34,322 nucleotides of DNA from Acidobacteriota bacterium (GCA_003158745.1 PMLC01000051.1:366-34687); one strand, 5' to 3'; positions 15,367 to 26,189 are shown, numbered from the stretch's first letter. Program-made: numbers and translations. The notes: a model not told the origin generated them from the sequence alone.

Positions 15367-16623
15367 ATGGGACAACGGGCAGACGAATTGTTGGCGCAGG
15401 CGCGGAAGGACGTGCCGCTGGCGGGCCGGCGAGGGGAGGAGTCTCTGCTCCTCGCCAAGGCGAAGGGCTGCCAGGTCTTCGACGCCGACAACGTCGCCTA
15501 CCTCGACCTGCTGGGCGGTGCCGGGACAAACCTGCTGGGTTACGGCAATCAGTACCTGCTGGACGCCGTCCGGCGCGCCTCGACGATGGGGCTTGCCAGC
15601 GGGTTCCATATCGCCGCCGAGCTGGAGCTCGTCGAGTTGCTGCGGGAGCACACGCCAGCTCTCTCACCCTGGGCCGTCACCCCATCCGAGAGCGAGGCCT
15701 GGGAGCTCGCACTGCGTTGGTGCCGACGGGACACCGGACGACGCCTGGTCATCGTCTTCGACGGCAACCGGCGCGGCGCGGTTGAGACTTTCCATGTCAC
15801 GGCTTCGGGTCCACTGGGTGTAAGCCAGCCCATGGTCGCGGGTATCCCTGCAGAGCTCGCGCGCCTGGTCCGGGTTGTCCCCTGGGGCGATGCCGAGGTT
15901 CTTTCGAACGTACTAGCCGAGGTGGGTGTCGACACGGCGGCGGTGGTCCTCGATCCGATTGCGGCTCAGTTCGGCGTGATCAGGCCGACCCCCGAGTTCA
16001 TCCTGGCGGTGGCAGCGGCCACGCGCGCGGCCGGCGCGAGGCTAGTGCTCGACGAGACGCTGACCGGTTTCCGCCTCGCCCGAGGCGGCGCGGCCGAGGT
16101 CTTCGGGATCGAACCGGACGTGGCCGTCTTTGGTGGCGTTCTGGGCGGCGGCGTGGCGCGCATCGGCGCGGTCGCATGGGCACGAACTCTGGCGGCCACA
16201 CCCAGCGACGAGTTGCCGGGCCCTCCCCCACCGATCGCGATCATGGCGGGGGTTGCCACTCTGTCCGTCCTGCGAAATGAAAGCGTCCACCAGCGCCTCG
16301 AAGAGCGGGGAGCCGACCTCGAGGCCGGGGTGACTACGCTCGCAGAACGCTTCTCCCGCCCTCTGCGCTGTGCTCGCGTCGGCTCCATCTTTGCGTGCGC
16401 CTTCTCCCGCCAGGGGGTCACGGACGGGAATTCGTTCGCGAGGGTCGACCAGGATACTTGGGGGCGGTTTGCGCGCTCGTGCCGCGAAGCCGGCCTGCTG
16501 CTGCCGGCCCGCTCGCCGGTTCCTTCCTTCCTCTCGCACGCTCACGGCGATAAGGACGTCGAGCAAGCCCTCGCGGCCATGGAAGCCGCCCTCAAAAAAA
16601 TGCAGAAGGAAGACGAGCTGTAG
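15367..16623 (+). CDS. Class-III aminotransferase-fold protein lacking the PLP lysine
   Basis: The 418 residues follow glutamate-1-semialdehyde aminomutase and other class-III aminotransferases from end to end. FDADNVAYLDLLGGAGTNLLGY matches the N-terminal substrate strand, and LVLDETLTGFRLARGG carries the pyridine-nitrogen aspartate (D229). The usual LGKIIGGG loop with the Schiff-base lysine reads FGGVLGGG (255-262), so glycine 257 replaces the lysine. The usual SGTEA loop reads PSESEA (106-111), and the YHG cofactor-stacking motif reads NRRG (134-137). Loss at three separate cofactor sites suggests a non-PLP pseudoenzyme rather than a sequencing error. ATG 15367 has GGAGG 13 nt upstream; an in-frame TTG at 15310 overlaps the previous stop and is a fair alternative. 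True substrate or partner unknown. Confidence 0.85.
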   Translation: MGQRADELLAQARKDVPLAGRRGEESLLLAKAKGCQVFDADNVAYLDLLGGAGTNLLGYGNQYLLDAVRRASTMGLASGFHIAAELELVELLREHTPALSPWAVTPSESEAWELALRWCRRDTGRRLVIVFDGNRRGAVETFHVTASGPLGVSQPMVAGIPAELARLVRVVPWGDAEVLSNVLAEVGVDTAAVVLDPIAAQFGVIRPTPEFILAVAAATRAAGARLVLDETLTGFRLARGGAAEVFGIEPDVAVFGGVLGGGVARIGAVAWARTLAATPSDELPGPPPPIAIMAGVATLSVLRNESVHQRLEERGADLEAGVTTLAERFSRPLRCARVGSIFACAFSRQGVTDGNSFARVDQDTWGRFARSCREAGLLLPARSPVPSFLSHAHGDKDVEQALAAMEAALKKMQKEDEL

Positions 16624-16630
16624 GAGCAAA

Positions 16631-16755
16631 GCCGACAGTTCTCCCCCAACCCACCGCCCAGCTCACAGCCGACACTTCCCCCACCCGATAAGACTGCTGA
16701 CAGGTCTCCCCCACCCAAACCGCCAGCTCACAGCTGACAGTTCCCCCACCCAAGA
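16631..16755. repeat. Direct repeats of a CAGCTCA/C-rich unit (short-word repeat region B, left half)
   Basis: Two 28-nt copies (16659-16686 and 16724-16751) differ at only two positions. Each reads as heptamers CAGCTCA-CAGCYGA-CA followed by a TTCCCCCACCC tail. Two shorter partial copies (about 16634-16653 and 16697-16716) carry the same C-rich tail. The unit is loosely complementary to the TTGGCTG array that follows (CAGC-NN-ACAGC pairing), so 16631-16829 forms an imperfect palindrome like the other word repeats. It lies between two genes that converge. Confidence 0.75.
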
Positions 16756-16787
16756 GACGTGCTTGGAGGAGGGGAAGCTGATGGCAG

Positions 16788-16829
16788 TTGGCTGTTGGCT
16801 GTTGGCTGTTGGCTGTTGGCTGTTGGCTA
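16788..16829. repeat. TTGGCTG heptamer tandem array (six units)
   Basis: Five perfect TTGGCTG units are followed by a sixth, TTGGCTA. The CTA of the last unit is the stop codon (TAG) of the response-regulator gene on the minus strand, so the array starts exactly at the end of that coding region. Confidence 0.95.
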
Positions 16830-17243
16830 TTGCTTGTCGGACGCAGGCCGGCCTGGGAGCCCTAGGAACTCGGGGAAGTGACGCCCAATCGCCTTCACCA
16901 GATCCTCCGGTTCGAGCGGCTTCTCGAGGTACTCGTCCACCTTATACTGCAGACGAGCCTCGGATTCCCAGCGGCGGCTCTTGTAAACCGCTGTTACGAT
17001 GAATATGGCCGGCTGGTAGTCGACGGCCTTCTCGCGCAACTGGCTCACGACGTCAAAACCGGAGAGCATCGGCATAAGCGCATCGAGGATCACGAGTTGC
17101 GGGCGTTTCGACAGGAGCGTATCGAGCGCCTCGCGGCCGTCTGCGGCCTGGAGCACCTCCAGCCCGTGTTCCTGCAGAACTTCGGACATCAGAGCCCGAA
17201 ATATCCGGCTGTCATCGGCGATCAAGACGGTCTTGAGAGCCAT
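16827..17243 (-). CDS. Single-domain response regulator (CheY-like)
   Basis: A 138-residue receiver domain with no output domain. The acidic pair D10-D11 follows VLIADDSR; the phosphoacceptor is D54 in LVILDALMP; FIVTAVYK carries the switch Thr; and K107 follows LEKPLEP. All key receiver residues are intact. The ATG is preceded by GGGAGGGAAAAC, a strong ribosome-binding site. It lies downstream of the STAS and RsbW-like genes on the same strand (195-bp gap), so it may feed phosphorylation into that partner-switching module. No histidine kinase is adjacent. The last ~10 residues (PGRPASDKQ) look unstructured, and the stop codon lies in the heptamer array. Confidence 0.93.
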   Translation of the reverse strand: MALKTVLIADDSRIFRALMSEVLQEHGLEVLQAADGREALDTLLSKRPQLVILDALMPMLSGFDVVSQLREKAVDYQPAIFIVTAVYKSRRWESEARLQYKVDEYLEKPLEPEDLVKAIGRHFPEFLGLPGRPASDKQ

Positions 17244-17438
17244 GTTTTCCCTCCCCCGACCTCAACCAGCCGTTGTCGCATCGCGCCGCCCGCGGCATGA
17301 AGGCGGCTTCCTTCCCAGTCCTGCCGCAGCGAGAAACCACCGCGCGAGCAGTCGAGGCGGGCCCAAAATTCAGAACGCGCATCGCGACCCACGCCGGAGT
17401 TGCACCTTGCAAGGCTGCATGGGACGAAGAACCTTCGG

Positions 17439-17777
17439 CTACTTGAAACTGGCGACCGCCTCCGTCTCATTGTCGAACACGTCGAAGACCGTGATGAGCT
17501 GCGTGACCTGAAGGATGTCATTGATCTTCTGCGTGAGGTTGAGGAGCTTCATCTTGCCGCCCTTGCGGGCGAGCGTCGTGAAGCACCCGACCATCTCGCC
17601 GATCCCCGAGGAGTCGATGTGGCTCACGCCTCCGAGGTTCAAAAGGAGGTGGAGCTTCCCTCCGGCGACCGCGTCTTCGATCTGCTTGCGAAGCTCGACA
17701 TCGCCAGCCCCGATCGTGATCTTCCCTTCGAGGTCCAGTATCCGCACGTCACCCACGTCTCTCACCCTGGTTTTCAT
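17439..17777 (-). CDS. STAS-domain anti-sigma factor antagonist (SpoIIAA/RsbV-like)
   Basis: A 112-residue STAS protein. It shows VRILDLEGKITIGAG in the first strands and the phosphorylation loop SHIDSSGIGEMVGC, whose DSSG serine is the usual kinase target. In partner switching, the unphosphorylated form binds an RsbW-type kinase and frees its target. The start is certain: ATG with AAGGAGG 4 nt upstream, overlapping the stop of the RsbW-like gene by 4 bp (ATGA), so the two proteins are made together. No sigma factor gene is adjacent, so the controlled target is unknown. Confidence 0.95.
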   Translation of the reverse strand: MKTRVRDVGDVRILDLEGKITIGAGDVELRKQIEDAVAGGKLHLLLNLGGVSHIDSSGIGEMVGCFTTLARKGGKMKLLNLTQKINDILQVTQLITVFDVFDNETEAVASFK

Positions 17778-18205
17778 TTCGTCCTCCTTCCGTTCAGTCT
17801 CTTGACGAGCTCGAGGCGCGTGCCTCCCCGCTCGCCGATGTGGAAGTTCACCTCGTCCATGAACTGGCGCATGTAGTAGACGCCGCGGCCACTGGAGAGG
17901 AGCAAGTTGCCGGGGTCGGTCGGGTTGGCGACCTTCTCGGGGTCGAAACCGTCACCCTCGTCCTCGACCACGATGCGCAGTTCGGCGCCGGGCTGCAGCA
18001 CCATGTGCACGAAAACCCGCTTGTCCGGGTTAAGCTTGTTGCCATGTTTGATCGCGTTGGCAAGCGCCTCCCGCAACGCCATGCCCACCCAGTAGGTGAC
18101 CTCATCGTCGACCCTGTTCGAGCTGCACATCTCCGCGAGAACTTGCTCGGCCAACTCAATGTTCTCGTAGGACGAAAGAAGCTGGAGCCGAGCGTCTCGA
18201 GTCAT
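17774..18205 (-). CDS. RsbW/SpoIIAB-like serine-kinase anti-sigma factor (HATPase_c_2)
   Basis: A 143-residue GHKL-fold ATPase. The N box is ALREALANAIKHGN, the G1 box VEDEGDGFDPEKV, and the G2 box SGRGVYYMRQFMDEV; all are intact. It probably phosphorylates the STAS protein encoded by the next gene (4-bp overlap). ATG 18205 shares its CATG with the ATG of the metallopeptidase gene on the other strand. An upstream in-frame ATG (18223) would add MLYFRR. A TATACT box lies 8 nt before ATG 18205 and there is no Shine-Dalgarno, so a near-leaderless start is plausible. Confidence 0.9.
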   Translation of the reverse strand: MTRDARLQLLSSYENIELAEQVLAEMCSSNRVDDEVTYWVGMALREALANAIKHGNKLNPDKRVFVHMVLQPGAELRIVVEDEGDGFDPEKVANPTDPGNLLLSSGRGVYYMRQFMDEVNFHIGERGGTRLELVKRLNGRRTK

Positions 18206-19388
18206 GCGCCGGAAGTATAGCATCGCCCTGGCGGGAGTCCTGCTCGCGGGTGCCGCCGCCGCGGCACCCTGCCCGACCGCAATCACGCAGATCGCCGGTC
18301 GGGTCGCCCAACTACGGCAGGTGCCTCCGCCGTTCGCGCCACCGTGCCGCCTCATAACCTCCTCTGAGCTGCGCGGCGTGCTCGACCGCAAGCTCCGGCG
18401 AGACCTCCCGGTCGCGCCCGAGCTCTTCATTCAGGCTCTCTTCCGTTTGGGGTTCATCGAAGACGACTCTCGGAGCGTCTACGACCACATCCTCACCTTC
18501 TACACCACTCAGGTTCTCGGCTTCTACGAGCCCGAGACCGACGAGATGATCGTGGTCGACTCACCTGCGGCATCCCGCGTCGAAGGCGCGCTTGTGTGGG
18601 CCCACGAACTGGAGCACGCGGCCCAGGAGCACCGCTTCCACCTCCCGAGCCGCCTGCTCGCGATTCGCGGGGACAGCGACCAGCAGCGTGCCGCCTCCGC
18701 CATCGCCGAAGGCGAAGCGATGCTCGTGATGTTTCTCCTCAACTCACCGGGATCAGGCGCCGAACAGTTGTCGGCGGCCGAGTCCACCGTGGCCACCCAG
18801 GCCCGGGCATTGGCACCCAATCCCGAGGTGCCGGCCTACTTCGTCGCGGACCTGGTGTTCCCCTACACCGCGGGTTTTTCCGCGGCCTTACGTGCTTACC
18901 GCTCGGGCGGCTGGGAAGCCGTCGATGGACTCCTGGCTCATCCTCCCGCCAGCACGTCCGCGCTCCTCCACCCCGATCGTCCGGCAGCCGCCGGGTCGGT
19001 CCCGGCACGCGAACTCCCGCCGGTCCCCGATGGGTGGGAGGAAGTCCTCACCGACTCGGTTGGGGAGTGGGGTCTGGCCTTCCTTCTCGGCAGGCGCACC
19101 GGGACCAATCGGGCCGACGCCGTCGCCTCCGAGTGGGACGGCGACCGGCTCCGGCTGATACGAAATCGCTTCCGCTCCGACAGCTGGGCGCTGGCCTGGC
19201 GGCTGCGTTGTCGCACCGTTCGGGCGCGGCAGGCACTATCCGAGGCGTTGCAGCAATTCCTCCCGCCCGTGATGGCGCGCCTGACGCCCGCCGGCCAGCC
19301 TCAGCTCACTTGGGTTGCTTCGGGGCGGACCCTTGAGCTGCGGGCGGCTTGGCCACAGCCGCCGCCGTCACGACGGTCGCCATCTTGA
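18204..19388 (+). CDS. Exported HExxH zinc metallopeptidase-like protein
   Basis: The 394-residue product begins MRRKYSIALAGVLLAGAAAAA, a signal peptide with cleavage near residue 21. The pattern TTQVLGFYEPETDEMIVVD comes before HELEH (134-138), and EGEA with E169 follows about 30 residues later. This matches the two histidines and downstream glutamate of a gluzincin-type zinc site. I know this layout from putative metallopeptidases of environmental bacteria but cannot name a characterised enzyme. The rest, about 220 residues, is helical and Trp/Arg-rich. The ATG has no clear ribosome-binding site. It overlaps the cyclophilin gene tail to tail by 83 bp. Secretion to the envelope is inferred. 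Confidence 0.85.
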   Translation: MRRKYSIALAGVLLAGAAAAAPCPTAITQIAGRVAQLRQVPPPFAPPCRLITSSELRGVLDRKLRRDLPVAPELFIQALFRLGFIEDDSRSVYDHILTFYTTQVLGFYEPETDEMIVVDSPAASRVEGALVWAHELEHAAQEHRFHLPSRLLAIRGDSDQQRAASAIAEGEAMLVMFLLNSPGSGAEQLSAAESTVATQARALAPNPEVPAYFVADLVFPYTAGFSAALRAYRSGGWEAVDGLLAHPPASTSALLHPDRPAAAGSVPARELPPVPDGWEEVLTDSVGEWGLAFLLGRRTGTNRADAVASEWDGDRLRLIRNRFRSDSWALAWRLRCRTVRARQALSEALQQFLPPVMARLTPAGQPQLTWVASGRTLELRAAWPQPPPSRRSPS

Positions 19389-19923
19389 TCACGACCGGCT
19401 GGAGCGGGACGTTCTGGAATTGACCGGCATTGCCGGTCTGGACGCCGGCGATGGCGTCGACCACGGACATCCCTTCCACCACCTTGCCGAAGACGCAGTA
19501 ACCCACGCCGTCCTGCGCCTGTGCCTTATCTAGGAAGCCGTTGTCCGCAAGGTTGATGAAAAACTGCGAGCTGGCGGAGTTCGGGTCGGACGTGCGTGCC
19601 ATCGCGATCGTGCCGCGCTTGTTGGCCAGGCCGTTGGCCGACTCATTGACGATCGGCTCGCGGGTCTGTTTTTGCTCCATGCTGACGGTGAATCCTCCCC
19701 CCTGGACCATGAACTTCGGGATCACCCGATGGAAGATCGTCTCGGCGTAGAAACCGCCCTTGACGTACTCGAGGAAGTTGTTCACCGTGACCGGAGCTCT
19801 CGCCTGGTCAAGCTCAATCACGATGGCTCCTTTGCTTGTCTCCAGCTTGACGTGTGGGTTCGCCGGTTCGGCCGGCATCGCGATTGTCGCAGCCACCACG
19901 AACAGCATCAAAAACCTGATCAT
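19306..19923 (-). CDS. Exported cyclophilin-type peptidyl-prolyl isomerase
   Basis: Catalyses cis-trans isomerisation of X-Pro bonds. The 205 residues begin with a signal peptide (MIRFLMLFVVAATIAMPAEP), so it acts outside the cytoplasm. The cyclophilin core is complete: TSKGAIVIELD, APVTVNNFLEYV, the active-site block FHRVIPKFMVQGGGFT, SASSQFFINL and VFGKVVEGMSVVD. The C-terminus has a low-complexity Ala/Pro/Lys tail (VAKPPAAQGSAPKQPK) of about 25 residues, which is the part encoded opposite the metallopeptidase gene. AGGGA lies about 8 nt before the ATG. It is the last gene after the Ser/Thr kinase on the same strand (27-bp gap). Confidence 0.95.
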   Translation of the reverse strand: MIRFLMLFVVAATIAMPAEPANPHVKLETSKGAIVIELDQARAPVTVNNFLEYVKGGFYAETIFHRVIPKFMVQGGGFTVSMEQKQTREPIVNESANGLANKRGTIAMARTSDPNSASSQFFINLADNGFLDKAQAQDGVGYCVFGKVVEGMSVVDAIAGVQTGNAGQFQNVPLQPVVIKMATVVTAAAVAKPPAAQGSAPKQPK

Positions 19924-19950
19924 CGACTTTTCCCTTTCTTGCGGGCGGCC

Positions 19951-21840
19951 TCACCGGCCGCGAACCGCGGTGAGCGAGAATCGCGGCACTGACTGCTCGC
20001 CGTCCATCTCGATCTTGAGAACGTAGCGCCCGTCACCCCTAAGGCCTGCCCGCAGAGTTTGTTCGCCCAGCAGGGCTCCGGCGGCGTCCTTGAGACGTAC
20101 GACCAGCGAATGGTCGCCGGCCTTGACCTTGAACGCGTCCTCGATGATGCCCGAGCCTTTCTTCTTGATACCGAGAAGACCCTTGACCCTGAAATCGAAA
20201 CCCCTTTCGGCGAGCGGCTGTCCATCGAGATCGATCGTCAGCCTCCCGACAGAGAGGGGGCAGTTGAAGTAGAGCTCGAGCCGTGCATCCCCAACTGGAC
20301 CGACCGGAGCCGGTATGGGGATCGCGGCTGCGACCGGCGTGAGGGAGGGCTGCGCCCGCGGCACCCGCTGGTGCTCCTTTGCGAGATCGAGGAAGTCCCT
20401 CGTGACGGGGTCTTCAGGGATCATGTCCAGCACCTGCTGGAAGCGGCTTTGGGCCTCCCGCCACCGTCCCGCCTTGAGGAACTCCTTCCCCTCCTCGCGC
20501 AGGCCGGCTGCCTGCCGGTCGCGCACCGCGGCGTCGCGTTGGTTGGTCGTCTGGTCGATCGCGCGCTCCCGCAGGATGCGGGCGAGTGTGCTGTAAGGAG
20601 CCTCCTCCAGGATCGGACCAAGCAGCGTCAGGGCTTCGGCAGACCGCTGCTGCGCGACGGCTTCGGCGGCCCGCCGCTGGGCATCCGCCAATCGGTGCCG
20701 ACGCGCTGGCTCACCCGGCGCGGGGCCGCCGAAGGGGCCACGGTCAACCTTGCCGGCCAGCATGGCCATCAGCAGGACCGGAGGCACGATCACGGCCGCC
20801 AGCAGAACCGCGACCCATCGCCATTCGATCGGAAGACGCCAGACGCTCCCGCGCGCTTCCCGTTCCCCCTCGCTCGGTTCGGGAACGGGCGCGGTCGGGA
20901 CCACCGAGGTGGCGCGGGTCGCGGTCGGCGCCGCGCCGACCGCACCCGGCTCGGCAGGGGCCGGCTGAGGCGCCGGCGGTGTGAACTGGCTGACGTCGCC
21001 TGTCACGCCGGCCAGCACGCGTCGGAGCGCTTCGAGAGCGCGCGCCACGTCGGCGCCCCTCGAGTAGCGGCGGTCCGGGTCTTTCTCCAGCAGCTTGAGC
21101 ACAATCGGGTTGAACGCGGGCGGCAGGCCCGGGCGGACCTGCGACGGGATGCGCGGTGGCTCGTGCACGATCTTGTACGCGACCTCGGTGAGAGTGTGGC
21201 CGGGAAAAGGGCGTTGTCCGGTCAGTAGTTCGAACAGCACGACGCCGAGCGAAAACAGATCGCTGCGGCCGTCAACGACCCCCCCCGCCACCTGCTCCGG
21301 CGACATGTAGTTGGGGGTCCCGATAAACTGCCCCGTGGCGGTGAGGTTCGAGGATTCGAGCCGGGCGACGCCGAAATCCGTGATCTTGACCATACCCTGC
21401 GGTGTGAAGAGGATGTTGGCGGGCTTGATGTCGCGGTGGACGACGCCTTTGGTGTGCGCGTAGTCGAGGGCTGCGGCGAGCGCAGCGGCGATGCGCGCTA
21501 CCTCAGAGTAGGCGAAGCCGTGGCCGGTCCGGAGGAACTCCCGGAGACTCCGGCCTTCGATGTACTCCATGGCGATGAACGAAAGCCCGGTGTCGTCGTC
21601 CACGCCCGCGTCGAACACCGTGACGATGCCCGGGTGGTTGAGGAGCCCGGCCGCCTGCGCCTCCCGCAGGAATCGCTGCCGGAACTCCTCGGCCTCCTCG
21701 GCGTCTTCCGGAATCGTGAGCGTCTTGAGGGCGACGCGCCGGCCGATGACCGGGTCCCGGGCAAGGTAAACGACGCCCATCGCCCCCTTCCCGAGGACCG
21801 ACTCGCTGACGTACCGCCCCAATCTTTCGGGCTCCACCAC
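19951..21840 (-). CDS. Transmembrane Ser/Thr protein kinase (PknB-type, catalytically intact)
   Basis: The 629-residue protein has all kinase motifs: glycine loop LGKGAMGVVY (16-25), K39 in VALKT, HRDIKPAN (135-142), DFG (155-157), GTPNYMSPEQ and the DLFSLG helix. A Pro/Ala linker follows, then one membrane helix around residues 343-365. The external part has a helical region (about 380-480) and a C-terminal beta domain with LEYKNC-type and DGRYVLKIEMDG strands. It starts at GTG-GTG, 5 bp after the ftsB-like stop, so either GTG could be used. It sits in an operon with enolase, an FtsB-like protein and a cyclophilin, suggesting an envelope or division role. Compare the pseudokinase at 698-3358, which has the same layout without the catalytic residues. 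Confidence 0.95.
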   Translation of the reverse strand: MVEPERLGRYVSESVLGKGAMGVVYLARDPVIGRRVALKTLTIPEDAEEAEEFRQRFLREAQAAGLLNHPGIVTVFDAGVDDDTGLSFIAMEYIEGRSLREFLRTGHGFAYSEVARIAAALAAALDYAHTKGVVHRDIKPANILFTPQGMVKITDFGVARLESSNLTATGQFIGTPNYMSPEQVAGGVVDGRSDLFSLGVVLFELLTGQRPFPGHTLTEVAYKIVHEPPRIPSQVRPGLPPAFNPIVLKLLEKDPDRRYSRGADVARALEALRRVLAGVTGDVSQFTPPAPQPAPAEPGAVGAAPTATRATSVVPTAPVPEPSEGEREARGSVWRLPIEWRWVAVLLAAVIVPPVLLMAMLAGKVDRGPFGGPAPGEPARRHRLADAQRRAAEAVAQQRSAEALTLLGPILEEAPYSTLARILRERAIDQTTNQRDAAVRDRQAAGLREEGKEFLKAGRWREAQSRFQQVLDMIPEDPVTRDFLDLAKEHQRVPRAQPSLTPVAAAIPIPAPVGPVGDARLELYFNCPLSVGRLTIDLDGQPLAERGFDFRVKGLLGIKKKGSGIIEDAFKVKAGDHSLVVRLKDAAGALLGEQTLRAGLRGDGRYVLKIEMDGEQSVPRFSLTAVRGR

Positions 21841-21845
21841 CCCCC

Positions 21846-24833
<2,988 letters not shown>

Positions 24834-24863
24834 CGCCGCTCGCCAGGAGGCTACCACAACCGG

Positions 24864-25010
24864 TTGAAAGCGGGCACGTTGGTGCTCGCTCTCCTGCCAG
24901 CGTCGGCCTCTGCTACGGTGGTGACCGTGACGAGCGTGCTCCCTCCCGAGCTCGCGCTGTGGCGGCGGCTCGCCGGCGTGCCCGGCCAGCCTCGAGGTGG
25001 CCAGCCGTGA
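24864..25010 (+). CDS. Candidate 48-residue small protein ahead of the cysteine desulfurase gene
   Basis: An open frame from TTG 24864 would encode a peptide starting MKAGTLVLALLPASASA, which looks like a signal peptide, and ending PGQPRGGQP. Its TGA overlaps the GTG of the next gene (GTGA). AGGAGG lies 13 nt before the TTG, which is too far for a convincing site. It could equally be noncoding 5' leader, so this is a weak call. Confidence 0.2.
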   Translation: MKAGTLVLALLPASASATVVTVTSVLPPELALWRRLAGVPGQPRGGQP

Positions 25011-26176
25011 AGATGCCGATCTACATGGACCACAACGCAACGACGCCGGTGGATCCCGGAGTCCTCGAAGCGATGCTCCCGTGTTTCTCCGAGCATTTCG
25101 GCAATGCCGCGTCGCGGACGAATCCATACGGGTGGGTCGCTTCGAAGCTCGTGGAGCAAGCTCGCTCGGCTCTCGCGACCGGCATCGGAGGGCACCCCGA
25201 GGAGATGGTCTTCACCTCGGGCGCGACCGAGTCGAACAACCTCGCAATCAAGGGCCTTGCCTTGGCGCTCAAAGGTCGCCGAGAGCACCTCGTGACCTGC
25301 GCCACGGAACACAAAGCGGTCCTCGACCCCTGTGCCGCGCTCACCAGGGAAGGGTATGCGACAACGGTTCTGCCGGTGGATGGCCGGGGCTGTCTCGACC
25401 TGGTGCGTCTGACCGACGCCCTCACGCCGGGGACGGCTCTCGTTTCGATCATGCTCGCCAACAACGAGACCGGAACCCTGCACCCGATCGCCAAGATCGC
25501 CGAGATCTGCCGGGAGCGCGGCGTCGTCTTGCACTGCGATGCGACCCAGGCCGTCGGCAAGGTGGCAGTCGACGTGAACGAACTGGGCGTCGACCTCATG
25601 TCGTTCTCCGCCCACAAGATCTACGGACCGAAGGGGGTCGGCGCGCTGTTCGTACGGAGGAGAAAGCCGCGGCTGCACCTCGTGCCGCTCCTCGACGGCG
25701 GCGGCCACGAGCAGGGGATGCGATCCGGCACGCTCAACGTGCCGGGGGCCGTGGGTTTCGCCCGTGCGCTGGAGATCGCTCTCGCCCGGATGCCGGCCGA
25801 GAGCGCACGCCTCGCCACCCTCCGGGATCGGCTCGAACATGCGGTCACGTCGCGCCTCGAGGCCGTTACAGTGAACGGTGATGCGGAGCACCGCCTCCCG
25901 AACACGGTGAATGTGTCGTTCGCCGGCGTGGACGGGGCGGCCCTCCTCGTCGGCCTCGAGGAAGTCGCGGTGGCCTCGGGGTCCGCTTGCACCTCGGCTG
26001 ACCCCAGGCCGTCGCACGTGCTGATGGCAATGGGCCGAAGCAAGGAGCTCGCCAACGCCAGCATTCGTTTCTCGCTAGGCCACGGGAACACGACCGAGGA
26101 GGTCGACGTCGTCGCCGATGCGGTCGTCCGCGAAGTCATGCGCCTGCGCACGAACTCCCCCCTCTGGCGGAAGTAG
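25007..26176 (+). CDS. Cysteine desulfurase (NifS/IscS family)
   Basis: Removes sulfur from cysteine as an enzyme-bound persulfide for Fe-S clusters and thio-modified cofactors. The 389-residue protein starts MPIYMDHNATTPVDP and shows TSGATESNN, the ATEHKAVL histidine, ANNETGTLHP, HCDATQAVGK, the PLP lysine K204 in SFSAHKIYGPKG, and the persulfide cysteine C328 in SGSACTS. The short SGSACTS loop is of the NifS/IscS class-I type. GTG 25007 has GAGGTGG 7 nt upstream and is preferred over ATG 25013. No iscU, nifU or mnmA is adjacent; mrp and a DUF59 gene elsewhere in the window handle Fe-S clusters. It is divergent from the mutase gene. Confidence 0.95.
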   Translation: MKMPIYMDHNATTPVDPGVLEAMLPCFSEHFGNAASRTNPYGWVASKLVEQARSALATGIGGHPEEMVFTSGATESNNLAIKGLALALKGRREHLVTCATEHKAVLDPCAALTREGYATTVLPVDGRGCLDLVRLTDALTPGTALVSIMLANNETGTLHPIAKIAEICRERGVVLHCDATQAVGKVAVDVNELGVDLMSFSAHKIYGPKGVGALFVRRRKPRLHLVPLLDGGGHEQGMRSGTLNVPGAVGFARALEIALARMPAESARLATLRDRLEHAVTSRLEAVTVNGDAEHRLPNTVNVSFAGVDGAALLVGLEEVAVASGSACTSADPRPSHVLMAMGRSKELANASIRFSLGHGNTTEEVDVVADAVVREVMRLRTNSPLWRK

Positions 26177-26189
26177 CAGGCCGAAAACG

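Noticed and set aside
16788-16829. CRISPR array
   Set aside because: Units are 7 nt in direct tandem without spacers; no cas genes are present.
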